Assembly (NCBI RefSeq): GCF_910578445.1
Contig: NZ_CAJTQC010000002.1
Location: 215,946-279,945 of the forward strand
DNA length: 64,000 nt
Origin: an uncultured Duncaniella sp.
Lineage (GTDB): Bacteria; Bacteroidota; Bacteroidia; Bacteroidales; Muribaculaceae
Direction of reading: 5' to 3'
In this document: piece after piece, positions 8,235 through 16,817 of the stretch
Layout: every line of letters starts with the position of its first letter
Numbering within the stretch: the stretch's first letter is position 1
Position numbers and translations under genes: made by a program
The notes under the pieces: model-generated
Seen by the model: the letters and a program-made list of their open reading frames with translations, nothing else
What the model was told of the DNA's origin: nothing
The model's database searches: none

Positions 8235-9974
8235 ATGGATATAAATCTTAAATCACTTAGTAGCCCCGCAGATATCAAGTCGCTGACAATTGATGAATTA
8301 AATGAACTGAGCGGGGAACTGCGTGCAAATCTGTTGAAAAAGCTTTCAGCCCACGGCGGTCATGTCGGACCTAATCTCGGTGTGGTAGAGGCTACTGTCG
8401 CACTTCATTATGTCTTTGACGCTCCGGCTGACAAAATCGTGTTTGATGTCAGCCATCAGAGCTATGTCCACAAGATGCTGACAGGGCGAATCGAAGCTTT
8501 CATTGATCCGGAGCATTATGATGATGTGACAGGCTACACTTGTCCGAGAGAAAGTGAATATGACCTTTTTGAGATAGGACACACTTCGACTTCGATAGCT
8601 CTTGCGTGTGGTCTTGCCAAGGCGCGTGATCTTGAAGGAGGTAAGGAAAATGTGGTTGCCTTTATCGGAGATGCGTCTCTCGGTGGAGGCGAGGCTCTTG
8701 AAGCATTGAATTTTGCACCTACGCTGGGGACAAATTTTGTAGTCATCCTTAATGACAACCAGATGTCGATTGCCGAAAATCACGGTGCGCTCTATGAGCA
8801 TCTGGCAGAGCTGCGCAAGACAAACGGAGCTTCGGCCAACAACATCTTCCGTGCGCTTGGCTACCAGTATATCTACGTGGAGGATGGCAACAATATCCAG
8901 TCTCTGATAAAAGCATTCAAGGCGGCTCGTGATGCGGATCATGCTGTGCTCATCCACATCAACACCATGAAGGGTGAGGGTCTGCCTGTGGCTGAGGCCG
9001 ACAAAGAGTCTTTTCACTACACCGCACCGTTTAATCTAAAGACCGGTGCTCCGCTTGTCGATGACGAAGAGGAGGATTATGGTGAGATTTTCGCTCGCTA
9101 TATGCTTGAAAGAATGCAGGCCGACCCGAAAGTCGTGACAATCACAGCCGGCACTCCCGGTGCGATTAACTTTACTCCCCAACGGCGTATGGTGGCCGGA
9201 AGCCAGTTTGTTGATGTCGGTATCTGCGAGCAGGCGGCTACGGCTCTTGCCGCCGGACTTGCCAAGGGTGGCTGTCGGCCGGTATTCGGTGTGATGGCGA
9301 CCTTCATACAGCGCTCCTATGACCAGCTGTCGCAAGACATCGCCATCAACGGTCTTCCTGCCGTAATTGTGGATTTTGCAGGTGGAGTGTGGGGCATACC
9401 CGACATGACGCATCTCGGATTTTTTGATATTCCTTTGATTTCAAATATTCCTGATTTTGTCTTCCTCGCTCCTGCCTATGCCGAGGAATATGTGGCTATG
9501 CTCGATTGGGCTGTCAGTCAGACGGAGCACCCGGTGTTGCTTCGCACCCCCTCTGGAGCTGTCGTTCATTCCGACCGTCCCGTAAATATGGACATCTTTA
9601 AGTATGACGTCGTAGCAGAAGGCGAAGATATTGCAATAATCGGTGCAGGCGATTTCTTTGGTATCGCAAGTGAGGCTGCGGATATTCTTCGTCGAGAAGG
9701 CAAGAATCCGACGCTTATTAATCCGCGCAATCTCTCTCAGCTTGACAGGGAATGTCTTGACAGGCTGAAGAGCTATAAGACTGTCGTCACTCTTGAGGAC
9801 GGAATCCTTGACGGTGGTTTTGGCCAGAAAGTTGCTGCATATCTTGGCGAATCTCCTGTAAAGGTCGTGACGCTTGGTCTGCAAAAGGATTTTATTGACC
9901 GCTACAATGCCGATGAGGTATTAAAAGCCAACAATCTGACTCCTGAGCAAGTGGCTTCATTGGCAAAGGCTTGA
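8235..9974 (+). CDS. 1-deoxy-D-xylulose-5-phosphate synthase-like protein (divergent transketolase-family enzyme)
   Basis: 579 residues with the full DXS layout: a ThDP-binding half (GGHVGPNLGVVE with catalytic-type His43, GHTSTSIALACGLA, GDASLGGGEALEALN, LNDNQMSIAEN, His261 in ESFHYT), a pyrimidine-binding half (GICEQAATALAAGLA with Glu332, ATFIQRSYDQLSQD), and a transketolase C-domain. It is shorter than usual DXS (about 620-640). Canonical DXS has DRAG and RYPRG motifs supplying arginines to the substrate site; here they read DFAG (Phe381) and LRTPSG (Ser440). Thiamine-dependent chemistry seems intact, but glyceraldehyde-3-phosphate use is doubtful. The start at 8235 suits the homology; the ATG at 8202 is an alternative. 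Confidence 0.8.
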   Translation: MDINLKSLSSPADIKSLTIDELNELSGELRANLLKKLSAHGGHVGPNLGVVEATVALHYVFDAPADKIVFDVSHQSYVHKMLTGRIEAFIDPEHYDDVTGYTCPRESEYDLFEIGHTSTSIALACGLAKARDLEGGKENVVAFIGDASLGGGEALEALNFAPTLGTNFVVILNDNQMSIAENHGALYEHLAELRKTNGASANNIFRALGYQYIYVEDGNNIQSLIKAFKAARDADHAVLIHINTMKGEGLPVAEADKESFHYTAPFNLKTGAPLVDDEEEDYGEIFARYMLERMQADPKVVTITAGTPGAINFTPQRRMVAGSQFVDVGICEQAATALAAGLAKGGCRPVFGVMATFIQRSYDQLSQDIAINGLPAVIVDFAGGVWGIPDMTHLGFFDIPLISNIPDFVFLAPAYAEEYVAMLDWAVSQTEHPVLLRTPSGAVVHSDRPVNMDIFKYDVVAEGEDIAIIGAGDFFGIASEAADILRREGKNPTLINPRNLSQLDRECLDRLKSYKTVVTLEDGILDGGFGQKVAAYLGESPVKVVTLGLQKDFIDRYNADEVLKANNLTPEQVASLAKA

Positions 9975-10049
9975 ACCATTGACTTTGCATGGTTTGAGTG
10001 TTGTAAAACGCTTGGCTTCAATAGTATATGCGCTATAGGATAAAATAAA

Positions 10050-10081
10050 TTTGGAAATTCAGGTAAAAAGTCCTATCTTTG
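10050..10081 (+). promoter_or_regulatory. Promoter of tRNA-Leu
   Basis: TTTG at 10050-10053, a 20-base spacer and TATCTTTG at 10074-10081 match the Bacteroidetes vegetative promoter TTTG-N19-21-TAnnTTTG. The tRNA begins 27 bases after the -7 element. Confidence 0.8.
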
Positions 10082-10107
10082 CATTCGGAAAATATTATCC
10101 GAATGTC

Positions 10108-10189
10108 GCGCATGTGGCGTAATTGGTAGCCGCGTTAGACTTAGGATCTAATGTCTCAGGACGTGGGGGTTCGAGTCCCTTCATGCGCA
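10108..10189 (+). tRNA. tRNA-Leu (anticodon TAG)
   Basis: The acceptor stem GCGCATG pairs with CATGCGC. The anticodon stem TTAGA/TCTAA holds the loop CTTAGGA, so the anticodon is TAG. A long variable arm (class II, 82 bases), a GGTTCGAGTCC T-arm and discriminator A are present. The 3' CCA is not encoded. It is single, with its own promoter and terminator. Confidence 0.95.
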
Positions 10190-10190
10190 C

Positions 10191-10240
10191 AGAGAAAACA
10201 GTCTGATTGATTAATAATTGTCAATCAGACTGTTTTCTCT
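10191..10240 (+). terminator. Terminator hairpin after tRNA-Leu
   Basis: A perfect 20-bp inverted repeat, AGAGAAAACAGTCTGATTGA at 10191-10210 and its complement at 10221-10240, with a 10-base loop. The 3' arm carries TTTTCTCTT. It begins one base after the tRNA and may act in both directions. Confidence 0.85.
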
Positions 10241-10335
10241 TATAATCCGTAGGATATTCTCAGATTTTCGATTTCAGGAAGTCCGGTAGAGCGGGTGAGT
10301 TGAAATGGGGGACATCGTCATGGGTGATGGGGAAA

Positions 10336-11412
10336 TTATTTTTCGAACAGGCTGCCCCACGGGTAGCTGCCGGGTTTCATGGTGACATGCGTTCCGTTGT
10401 TGGCACGCATGCGGATTACTCCGGGGGCTATCTCCTCGGTAATCGTGAATGAGTTCCAGCCCAGTCCGCTGAGGATGGCAAATGCGGTAGCTCCGCCTTC
10501 GATGACCAGCTCGGCAGGGCGGTGGCAGCTGACAAGTGTATCGCTTATCCGCGCCATTGTCTCGCGGAGATAGACGGCGATGTGCTTGCCGGTGCGGTGG
10601 CGGTCACGGACGGCGAGAATCAGTGCGTGGGAACTGTTGTAGGCATCGGTCAGCTCTGCAGTCCAGTCATCGGCGTTCTTTTCCTCGTCGTAGACTTCGG
10701 TCGGCATATAGGCGGTAGCGATTCCGCAGTCAATCGGCTTGCTTTGGGTGCTTCCGCAGATGATGAGGCAGTCGCTGAGATCGAAGGCGCATTTTTTGTC
10801 TGAAGTTTCCTTGCAGTCCGGGAATTTCAGGCGTAGGAAAGCTGTGAACAGGTCGGCTGCTCCGGCAAGTAGTATATTGTCGGCTGCCGTCGAGACGGCT
10901 TCGGCCACATCGCTCTCGCTCTCGGCATCGGTGTAGCTGATGCCTTTCGTCTCACATTCAGGGAGGCGCTCGCTCAATTTTGACGAGAATGCGGGAAACT
11001 CAGGGTCGAATGAAAAGTCGGTCTCATGGAGGGGCTTTTGACCGATGTAGTAGACTCCGTCGCGGATTACGCGCCCTTTCGACGGATTGGCGGGAAGATA
11101 GAGCGCCTTGCAGTAACGGGTGTTGGCAAGCAGGGCTTCAAGTTCGGACACCACGTGTCCGCGCAGGGCGGAGTCGGTTTTCTTGAATATAGCTTCCACT
11201 CCGGGGATAGTCCCGAGTGCTTTGGCTACACGTGCGCTTTCGGCAGCAGCATCTTCTTCCGACATTGAGCGTGTATCGGTGGCTATGACGAGCACATCGC
11301 AGTCCGGCGCGCTTTCGGGCTGCATGGTCAGTTTTACACGAAGGCCGAGACGGTGGGCTATGCCCGCCATCTCGGCTGCTCCGGTAATGTCGTCGGCAAT
11401 AACGGCAATCAT
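10336..11412 (-). CDS. Four-carbon acid sugar kinase family protein (DUF1537, DtnK/OtnK-like)
   Basis: This 358-residue protein has the N-terminal DUF1537 domain (IADDITGAAEMAG with the paired Asp, FKKTDSALRGHV near residue 76) and the C-terminal nucleotide-binding part (VIEGGATAFAILSGLGW near 307, ending KPGSYPWGSLF). Characterised members phosphorylate D-threonate, D-erythronate or 3-oxo-tetronates at O4 with ATP. It is shorter than the usual 410-430 residues. It is the last gene of a five-gene operon and lies 10 bases after a PdxA-type gene. That pairing matches the known D-threonate route (kinase, then oxidative decarboxylation to dihydroxyacetone phosphate). The exact substrate is inferred. 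Confidence 0.87.
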   Translation of the reverse strand: MIAVIADDITGAAEMAGIAHRLGLRVKLTMQPESAPDCDVLVIATDTRSMSEEDAAAESARVAKALGTIPGVEAIFKKTDSALRGHVVSELEALLANTRYCKALYLPANPSKGRVIRDGVYYIGQKPLHETDFSFDPEFPAFSSKLSERLPECETKGISYTDAESESDVAEAVSTAADNILLAGAADLFTAFLRLKFPDCKETSDKKCAFDLSDCLIICGSTQSKPIDCGIATAYMPTEVYDEEKNADDWTAELTDAYNSSHALILAVRDRHRTGKHIAVYLRETMARISDTLVSCHRPAELVIEGGATAFAILSGLGWNSFTITEEIAPGVIRMRANNGTHVTMKPGSYPWGSLFEK

Positions 11413-11422
11413 TGCGGATTGT

Positions 11423-12460
11423 TTATTCCTTTATTCCTAAACGATATTTTGCCATACGGGTGGCATAGTCGATGCTGAGCACCATTGCGTCGTCGCTTGC
11501 CACACCCTTGCCGGCAACGTCGAAGGCTGTGCCGTGGTCGACGCTGACGCGGATGATGGGCAATCCGAGAGTGATGTTGACACCGTTGGCGCTCTCCATC
11601 TTGCCTGTCTCCTTGTTCCAGTTGAAGGCGCAGACTTTCAGGGGGATGTGGCCTTGATCGTGGTACATGGCCACACATCCGTCATATTTGCCGCATTTTG
11701 CCTTGGCGAATATGGAGTCCGGTGGTACAGGGCCGTCGACGTTGAATCCGCGCGATTTCAGTTCCTCGATTGCCGGGATGATTTCCTCGGCTTCCTCGTA
11801 GCCAAACATGCCGTTCTCGCTGCTGTGGGGGTTGAGACCGGCGATGCCGATACATGGATTTTCAATGCCGAACTGCTTGCATGCGTCGGATATGAGTTCG
11901 GTCACTTCTATGATGCGGGCTTTCTTTACGAGGTCGCATGCTTTGCGCAAGGGGACGTGGGTCGACACGTGGATCACACGGATATTCTCGTCGGCGAGCA
12001 TCATGGCATATTTCTTCGTATTGGTGAAGGTGGCATATAGCTCGGTGTGGCCGTCGTAGTGGTGTCCGGCGAGGTTGAGAGCCTCTTTGTTGAGAGGAGC
12101 GGTGACAGTTCCGTCGACTTCGTTGGCCATCGCAAGCTCGATGGCTTTCTTGATGCTGACGAAGGCTGCGTTGCCGCACTGCGACTGCACTTCTCCGAAT
12201 TTGAAGGTGTCCATGTCGACGCAGTGGAGGTCAAACACGTCGATTGTCCCGTATTCGAACTTTGCATCGCTCACCTTGTCGACAGCGTTGATTTTGAAAT
12301 CAAATCCGAGAAGTTTCACCGCTTCCTTCATCACGGCTGCGTCGCCTGTGACGATAGGGCGGCATTTTTCGTATGTCTCCTTATGACTGAGGGCGCGGAC
12401 TACGATTTCCGGTCCGATACCGGCCGGATCGCCCATTGTTATCGCTAATATAGGCTTCAT
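11423..12460 (-). CDS. PdxA2-type 4-phospho-tetronate dehydrogenase (4-hydroxythreonine-4-phosphate dehydrogenase family)
   Basis: 345 residues of the PdxA fold: ITMGDPAGIGPEIVVRAL at the N-terminus, metal-binding histidines in YDGHTELYA, MYHDQGHIPLK and SVDHGTAFDVAGKG, and an NAD-binding C-terminal half. PdxA proper acts in pyridoxal phosphate synthesis. Paralogues next to DUF1537 kinases (PdxA2) instead oxidise and decarboxylate D-threonate 4-phosphate to dihydroxyacetone phosphate. Because it sits between a DUF1537 kinase and an alcohol dehydrogenase in a transporter operon, the catabolic reading is preferred. If this were the only pdxA in the genome, a double role would be possible. Confidence 0.88.
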   Translation of the reverse strand: MKPILAITMGDPAGIGPEIVVRALSHKETYEKCRPIVTGDAAVMKEAVKLLGFDFKINAVDKVSDAKFEYGTIDVFDLHCVDMDTFKFGEVQSQCGNAAFVSIKKAIELAMANEVDGTVTAPLNKEALNLAGHHYDGHTELYATFTNTKKYAMMLADENIRVIHVSTHVPLRKACDLVKKARIIEVTELISDACKQFGIENPCIGIAGLNPHSSENGMFGYEEAEEIIPAIEELKSRGFNVDGPVPPDSIFAKAKCGKYDGCVAMYHDQGHIPLKVCAFNWNKETGKMESANGVNITLGLPIIRVSVDHGTAFDVAGKGVASDDAMVLSIDYATRMAKYRLGIKE

Positions 12461-12462
12461 GA

Positions 12463-13608
12463 TCAGTAGAGTGAGTTGTAGATGTCCTTGGCATCCTGTT
12501 CGGTTACTTCGCGTGGATTGTTTTTCAACAGACGCTGCACTTCCATTGCCGCTTTTGCCATTCTGTCGACAGCGCTCTGCGGGATGTTGAGTTCGGAAAG
12601 CTTCTGTGGTATGCCGACGGCTTTTGAAAGCTCGTAGATGAAATCAACACCGTTCTGTGCTGTTTCGTCGTCATCCTTGCCTTGGGGCGCTCCGCAGGCA
12701 ATTGCGACTTCGGCATATTTTTTCAGGTTTGCCGGACGGTTGAATTTCATCACCGAAGGAAGAAGTATGGCATTCGACAGGCCGTGGGGAATATGGAACT
12801 CTCCGCCGAGCGGATAGCTGAGCGCGTGGACAGCTGCGGTGTTGACAGGGCCGAGCACGAGACCTCCGTAGAGTGAGCCGAGAGCAAGCGCCTCGCGGGC
12901 TTCGACATCGTTGCCGTCTTTGACTGCGCGGAGCAGATTGGCTGCGATGAGCTTTATGCCCTGAAGAGCATAGATGTCTGCTGCGGGGTGGGCAAATTTA
13001 TTAGTGTAGGCCTCGATGCAGTGGGTGAGGGCATCCATGCCGGTGTCGGCCGTAACCTTCGATGGTACGGTCATTGTGAGCTTCGGGTCTACATAGGCTG
13101 CATCGGCGAGCAGATATTCGCTCACGATGCCTTTCTTGAGCTTGTCGCGCTCATCGAGCAGGATGGCATTGGGCGAGACTTCGCTTCCTGTGCCGGCAGT
13201 GGTGGGCAGACAAGCAAGCCAGAGTCCTTTTTTCTTGATGAAGCCTGTGCCGAAGCAGTCTTCGGCAAGCTGGTCGCTGTCGGCGAATGCGGCAACGAGC
13301 TTCGCAACGTCGAGGACTGAGCCTCCTCCGATTCCGGCAACGCTGTCAGCTCCGAATTCGCGTGCGAGTTTGAGGATTGCGTTGAAATCGTTGAGGGTGG
13401 GTTCGGCAAGTATATTCTGGAATACTTCCACGCTGACGCCGTTCTCCTTGAGCTGAGAGAGTGAAGGCTCGATAAGAGGTATGATGGGAGGTGCGGTGAG
13501 CACGAAGAGGCGTTTGTGGCCAAGTTTAAGATAATCTTCAACAAATTTCTGAATGCAGTCTGAACCGAATACGATTTTTTGTGGCTGCAGAAGTGTGATT
13601 GGTTTCAT
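12463..13608 (-). CDS. Iron-containing alcohol dehydrogenase
   Basis: A 381-residue group III (Fe-dependent) dehydrogenase. The NAD-binding loop GIGGGSVLDVAK is near residue 94. Metal ligands appear in GMDALTHCIEAY (Asp and His) and in HALSYPLGGEFHIPHG (two His). The segment PTTAGTGSEVSPNAIL is typical. Such enzymes interconvert short alcohols and aldehydes with NAD(H). It lies two bases before the PdxA2 gene and 21 bases after the symporter. In this operon it could oxidise a hydroxy acid or dispose of the aldehyde released by the lyase, but the substrate is not identifiable from sequence. Confidence 0.9.
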   Translation of the reverse strand: MKPITLLQPQKIVFGSDCIQKFVEDYLKLGHKRLFVLTAPPIIPLIEPSLSQLKENGVSVEVFQNILAEPTLNDFNAILKLAREFGADSVAGIGGGSVLDVAKLVAAFADSDQLAEDCFGTGFIKKKGLWLACLPTTAGTGSEVSPNAILLDERDKLKKGIVSEYLLADAAYVDPKLTMTVPSKVTADTGMDALTHCIEAYTNKFAHPAADIYALQGIKLIAANLLRAVKDGNDVEAREALALGSLYGGLVLGPVNTAAVHALSYPLGGEFHIPHGLSNAILLPSVMKFNRPANLKKYAEVAIACGAPQGKDDDETAQNGVDFIYELSKAVGIPQKLSELNIPQSAVDRMAKAAMEVQRLLKNNPREVTEQDAKDIYNSLY

Positions 13609-13629
13609 ATCCTTTTATATAGTGATTGT

Positions 13630-15219
13630 TTATAGAGTTGGTTCGATATCGAGCTGTGCCTGTTTTTTCTTTTCTTCAAGATAGCCGTAGATTGTCAGCT
13701 CCTTGTCGGCAAGCGGTGCTGCAAACAGGTAGCTTGCGAGATATCCGACGACGAGAACGATGATGTGGCTGTAGACTCCAAGCATGTATTTATGATGGGT
13801 GAAGTTCCACGATCCGAGATCAAGTATGGTCTCTTTGACACCTGTGCCGTGCAAGTCGACCTTGGTAGAGGTCAGGACTGCATATGCGGTGAAAATCACG
13901 GCGGCAGCAATGCCGACGTAAAGCCCCTGTTTGTTGGCGCGACGGCTGAACAGTCCGAGCAGGAAGATGCCGACTATGCCGGCCGAGAATATGGCATAGA
14001 GCGAGAACAATGCTCCGAGGACACCCTCGCCACCCCAAGAGATGTAAAGTATGGCCACGCCTACAGCTCCGATGCCTGAAAGGACCACCATTGTGCGGCC
14101 GAAGCGAAGCTGCTGACGGTCGGTCACATTCTTTTTGAACCGGACATAGTAGTCCTGCACGGCGATAGCCGAGAGGCAGTTGAGGTCGGTGTCGAGGCTT
14201 GAGATTGCGGCGGCGGCCAGAGCTGCGATTATGAGACCGCGGATGCCGACCGGAAGTTCATTGCTTATGAAGTAAGGGAAAACTTCGTCGCCTTTGATTC
14301 CGTCGGGCAGAGCAGGTGCGCCGGCTGAGTGGTAGTAGGCGAACAGACATGTGCCGATAAACATGAACATAGCCCAGATGGGGACACTCATGAGCACACC
14401 GATGTAGGCGGCTTTCTTGGCGTCGCTGTCGTTTTTGGCTGCAAGATAGCGCTGCACTATGGTCTGGTCAGTGCCATATTTCTGAAGAGCATAGAAAATG
14501 CCGTTGAGAACCATTACGATAAATGTCAGCTGGGTAAGATCCCAGTCATATGGCCCGACATCGATTTTGTTGTATTCACCGGCTATGCGTAGCACTTCCG
14601 ACGGTCCTCCTTCGGGCAGGAAGAGGAGGAGCACCACGCAGATGAGTCCTCCGCCGATGAGGAGTCCTCCCTGAGCCACGTCCATCCATACGATGGCTTC
14701 CATTCCGCCAAGGAGGGTGAGAATGATGATAGTGACTCCGAGGATGAGGACTATCGCGTAGATGTTGATGTCGAGGAATGTGGAGAGGGCCATCGAGACG
14801 AGGAAGAATACTGTCCCCGCCTTGGAGAAATGACCGAGAGTGAAGGCGAATGAGCTATACATTCGGGCGAACAGTCCGAAACGTCGCTCGAAGTATTCGT
14901 AGGTCGACAGTCGGACCACTTTTCTGAACAGAGGGACGATTACTCCGATAAGAGCGAGCAGCACCAGCGGGACCATAAGGCCCTGAACGAGCAGAATCCA
15001 GTTGTCGGCGTAGGCTGCGCCGGGATAGGCAAGGAACGTGACGCTTGAGATAAGGGTGGCGAATATCGACATGCCGACAGCCCACGCCGGGATTTTACCG
15101 CCGGCAGCGAAATATGTGCTTGTGTCTTTCTGACGGCGAGCGAAATATACACCGACTCCGATCGCCGCTGCTACTGAGCACAGGACAATCGCATAGTCAA
15201 TCCAGTGGATGTCGTTCAT
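13630..15219 (-). CDS. Sodium:solute symporter (SSS family)
   Basis: A 529-residue inner-membrane symporter with about 13 hydrophobic helices. The family signatures are visible: YFARRQKDTSTYFAAGGKIPAW at the N-terminus, RLSTYEYFERRFG near residue 103, and AALAAAAISSLDTDLNCLSAIA near 335, which holds the small-residue and Ser/Asp sodium-site helix. It probably imports the organic acid or sugar acid degraded by the neighbouring enzymes. The start codon overlaps the lyase stop by 4 bases (ATGA), tying it to the same message. Confidence 0.9.
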   Translation of the reverse strand: MNDIHWIDYAIVLCSVAAAIGVGVYFARRQKDTSTYFAAGGKIPAWAVGMSIFATLISSVTFLAYPGAAYADNWILLVQGLMVPLVLLALIGVIVPLFRKVVRLSTYEYFERRFGLFARMYSSFAFTLGHFSKAGTVFFLVSMALSTFLDINIYAIVLILGVTIIILTLLGGMEAIVWMDVAQGGLLIGGGLICVVLLLFLPEGGPSEVLRIAGEYNKIDVGPYDWDLTQLTFIVMVLNGIFYALQKYGTDQTIVQRYLAAKNDSDAKKAAYIGVLMSVPIWAMFMFIGTCLFAYYHSAGAPALPDGIKGDEVFPYFISNELPVGIRGLIIAALAAAAISSLDTDLNCLSAIAVQDYYVRFKKNVTDRQQLRFGRTMVVLSGIGAVGVAILYISWGGEGVLGALFSLYAIFSAGIVGIFLLGLFSRRANKQGLYVGIAAAVIFTAYAVLTSTKVDLHGTGVKETILDLGSWNFTHHKYMLGVYSHIIVLVVGYLASYLFAAPLADKELTIYGYLEEKKKQAQLDIEPTL

Positions 15220-16100
15220 AATTTCGCGATTATGGCTTGTTCCTCATCAGCTGAAAGTCTCGTCAACGGCATGAGCATCCAAGGTTCGCAGAGTCCTTTG
15301 GTCTGCATCATCACTTTGAGTGCAGTGAGTGACTGTCCGAGAGTGCGTCCTGCCTGATAGATTTTTGCAATCTCGTTTGTTTCGTCCTGCAGGCGGTTGG
15401 CTGTGTCCATGTCGCCTTTGACAGCTGCCTCATAAAGCTCATTGAACATTTCAGGCACGTAGTTGCCTGTGCTGGGGACAATGCCGTCGCCGCCGAGCGA
15501 CAGAGAATATGCCGACTGAGCGGCCCATCCGCAGAAATATGCGAAGTCTTCACGGTCTTTTGAAATGGCGATACATTGCTTCATGCGCTCAAGGTCGCGT
15601 TCGGAGTCTTTCAGTCCGACGATGTTGGGGTGGTCGGCGAGGCGCTTGACGACATCGACGGGTATTGTCATGTGGGTTGTCGCGAGAATATTGTAGAGCA
15701 TAAGCGGACCGGAGATATTGTCGGCAAGTGATTTGTAGTAGCCATACATCTGTTCCTCGGTCAGTGCGTAGTAGGATGGGAGTGTGGCAACGATGACGTC
15801 AGCTCCTGCTTTGGTGTAGGCCTCAGCTTGAGAAAGCTGCTCTGAGAAGCAGTTTCCGGTCAGACCGGCGTAGATTAATATGCGTCCCTTCGCTGTTTTT
15901 ACGGCGGTCTCGACAAGAGCCAGTCCGTCGGATGCCGATACGCTGTTGCCTTCGCCTGTAGTTCCCATCAGAAGCGGGGCTACATTGTTGACGGCAAAAA
16001 ATTCGATGATTCTTTCTACAGCGGGGATGTCAAGTTTTCCTGTTTCTGTGACCGGTGTCACCATGGGCACTACAACGCCACGATAGTTACAATTTTTCAT
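15216..16100 (-). CDS. Dihydrodipicolinate synthase/N-acetylneuraminate lyase family aldolase
   Basis: A 294-residue class I aldolase barrel. The pyruvate-carboxylate motif GTTGEGNSVSASD is near residue 42, the proton-relay tyrosine lies in MLYNILATTHMTIP near 137, and the Schiff-base lysine in IVGLKDSERD near 164. Family members condense or cleave pyruvate with an aldehyde. This is probably not DapA of lysine synthesis, because it leads a catabolic transporter operon. The likely task is retro-aldol release of pyruvate from a 2-keto-3-deoxy or ulosonic acid. It is the first gene of the operon. Confidence 0.85.
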   Translation of the reverse strand: MKNCNYRGVVVPMVTPVTETGKLDIPAVERIIEFFAVNNVAPLLMGTTGEGNSVSASDGLALVETAVKTAKGRILIYAGLTGNCFSEQLSQAEAYTKAGADVIVATLPSYYALTEEQMYGYYKSLADNISGPLMLYNILATTHMTIPVDVVKRLADHPNIVGLKDSERDLERMKQCIAISKDREDFAYFCGWAAQSAYSLSLGGDGIVPSTGNYVPEMFNELYEAAVKGDMDTANRLQDETNEIAKIYQAGRTLGQSLTALKVMMQTKGLCEPWMLMPLTRLSADEEQAIIAKL

Positions 16101-16211
16101 AAGGTTGTTATGTTTTAGATTTTAGGATTTCAATAGTTGTCGTGATTGCCGGAAGTGAGGTTGAAAAGGCTTACCGGCTGTCTGTGATGAAGTGTGTGAA
16201 ACAATATATGG

Positions 16212-16269
16212 CAAATGTAGTAAAAAAGATTGAGCCATGAAACTATTTGGCTCTCAAAATTTCATGACT
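16212..16269 (-). promoter_or_regulatory. Promoter and possible operator of the acid-sugar operon
   Basis: CAAATGTA at 16212-16219 is TACATTTG on the minus strand, a TAnnTTTG -7 element. GAAA at 16239-16242 is a near match to the -33 element at 19 bases. AGCCATGAAA (16233-16242) and TTTCATGACT (16260-16269) form an inverted repeat with one mismatch over the -33 region, a plausible repressor or activator site. No regulator gene is adjacent. The rest of 16101-16363 holds no gene. Confidence 0.5.
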
Positions 16270-16363
16270 CCTTTTCTGATTTGTTGCGAGTGTGGTAAAA
16301 TACAATATCCCCCCCTGTTGGACAGGCCGATTTCAGTATAGGCCTATTTTTTTGATAATAAAA

Positions 16364-16392
16364 AAACTCACCGCTCAATGAACGGTGAGTTT
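16364..16392 (-). terminator. Terminator of the tRNA-Glu/rpsT transcript
   Basis: AAACTCACCG (16364-16373) and CGGTGAGTTT (16383-16392) form a perfect 10-bp stem with a 9-base loop. On the minus strand the stem is followed by TTTTTT. It lies just beyond the second tRNA-Glu. Confidence 0.85.
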
Positions 16393-16395
16393 AGG

Positions 16396-16467
16396 TAGCC
16401 CATAGGAGAATCGAACTCCTCTTTCAAGAATGAAAATCTTGCGTCCTAGCCGATAGACGAATGGGCC
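16396..16467 (-). tRNA. tRNA-Glu (anticodon TTC), promoter-distal copy
   Basis: On the minus strand GGCCCAT pairs with ATGGGCT (one G:U pair). The anticodon arm CAAGA/TCTTG holds TTTTCAT, giving anticodon TTC. The T-arm AGGAG-TTCGATT-CTCCT and discriminator A are present. The sequence is identical over its length to the copy at 16818-16889 on the other side of rpsT. Confidence 0.95.
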
Positions 16468-16518
16468 GTTCCTTAACCAAGATAGCTTGTCGGGAAAATC
16501 TTCAAGAAGCCTTTCGGA

Positions 16519-16776
16519 TTAAGCGGCGAGCTTTGCGATATGATGAGCAAGCTTGCTCTTAAGATTTGCGGCTTTGTTCTTAGAGATTGACTTCTTAGAT
16601 GCAAGACGGTCAAGCATTGCGCTAACTTTGCGGTAAGCTGCTTCAGCTTCTGCCTTGTCAGTCAATTTGCGAAGATTGCGCACAGCGTTGCGGGCAGTCT
16701 TTGCGTAGTAGCGATTACGAAGTCTGCGTGATTCGGTCTGACGAATTCTCTTAAGTGATGATTTATGATTTGCCAT
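16519..16776 (-). CDS. rpsT: 30S ribosomal protein S20
   Basis: An 85-residue, highly basic, helical protein starting MANHKSSLKRIRQTESRRLRNRYY, the S20 signature, with the AAYRKVSAMLDRLASKKSISKNKAANLKSKLA helical hairpin at the end. S20 is an early 16S rRNA-binding protein of the small subunit. The gene is sandwiched between two identical tRNA-Glu genes on the same strand, with 41 and 51 bases between them and a common terminator. All three probably come from one precursor transcript. Confidence 0.97.
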   Translation of the reverse strand: MANHKSSLKRIRQTESRRLRNRYYAKTARNAVRNLRKLTDKAEAEAAYRKVSAMLDRLASKKSISKNKAANLKSKLAHHIAKLAA

Positions 16777-16817
16777 CGGTTAATTTAATTCTTTGTTTCT
16801 TGATTAAGTCTTGTTAG

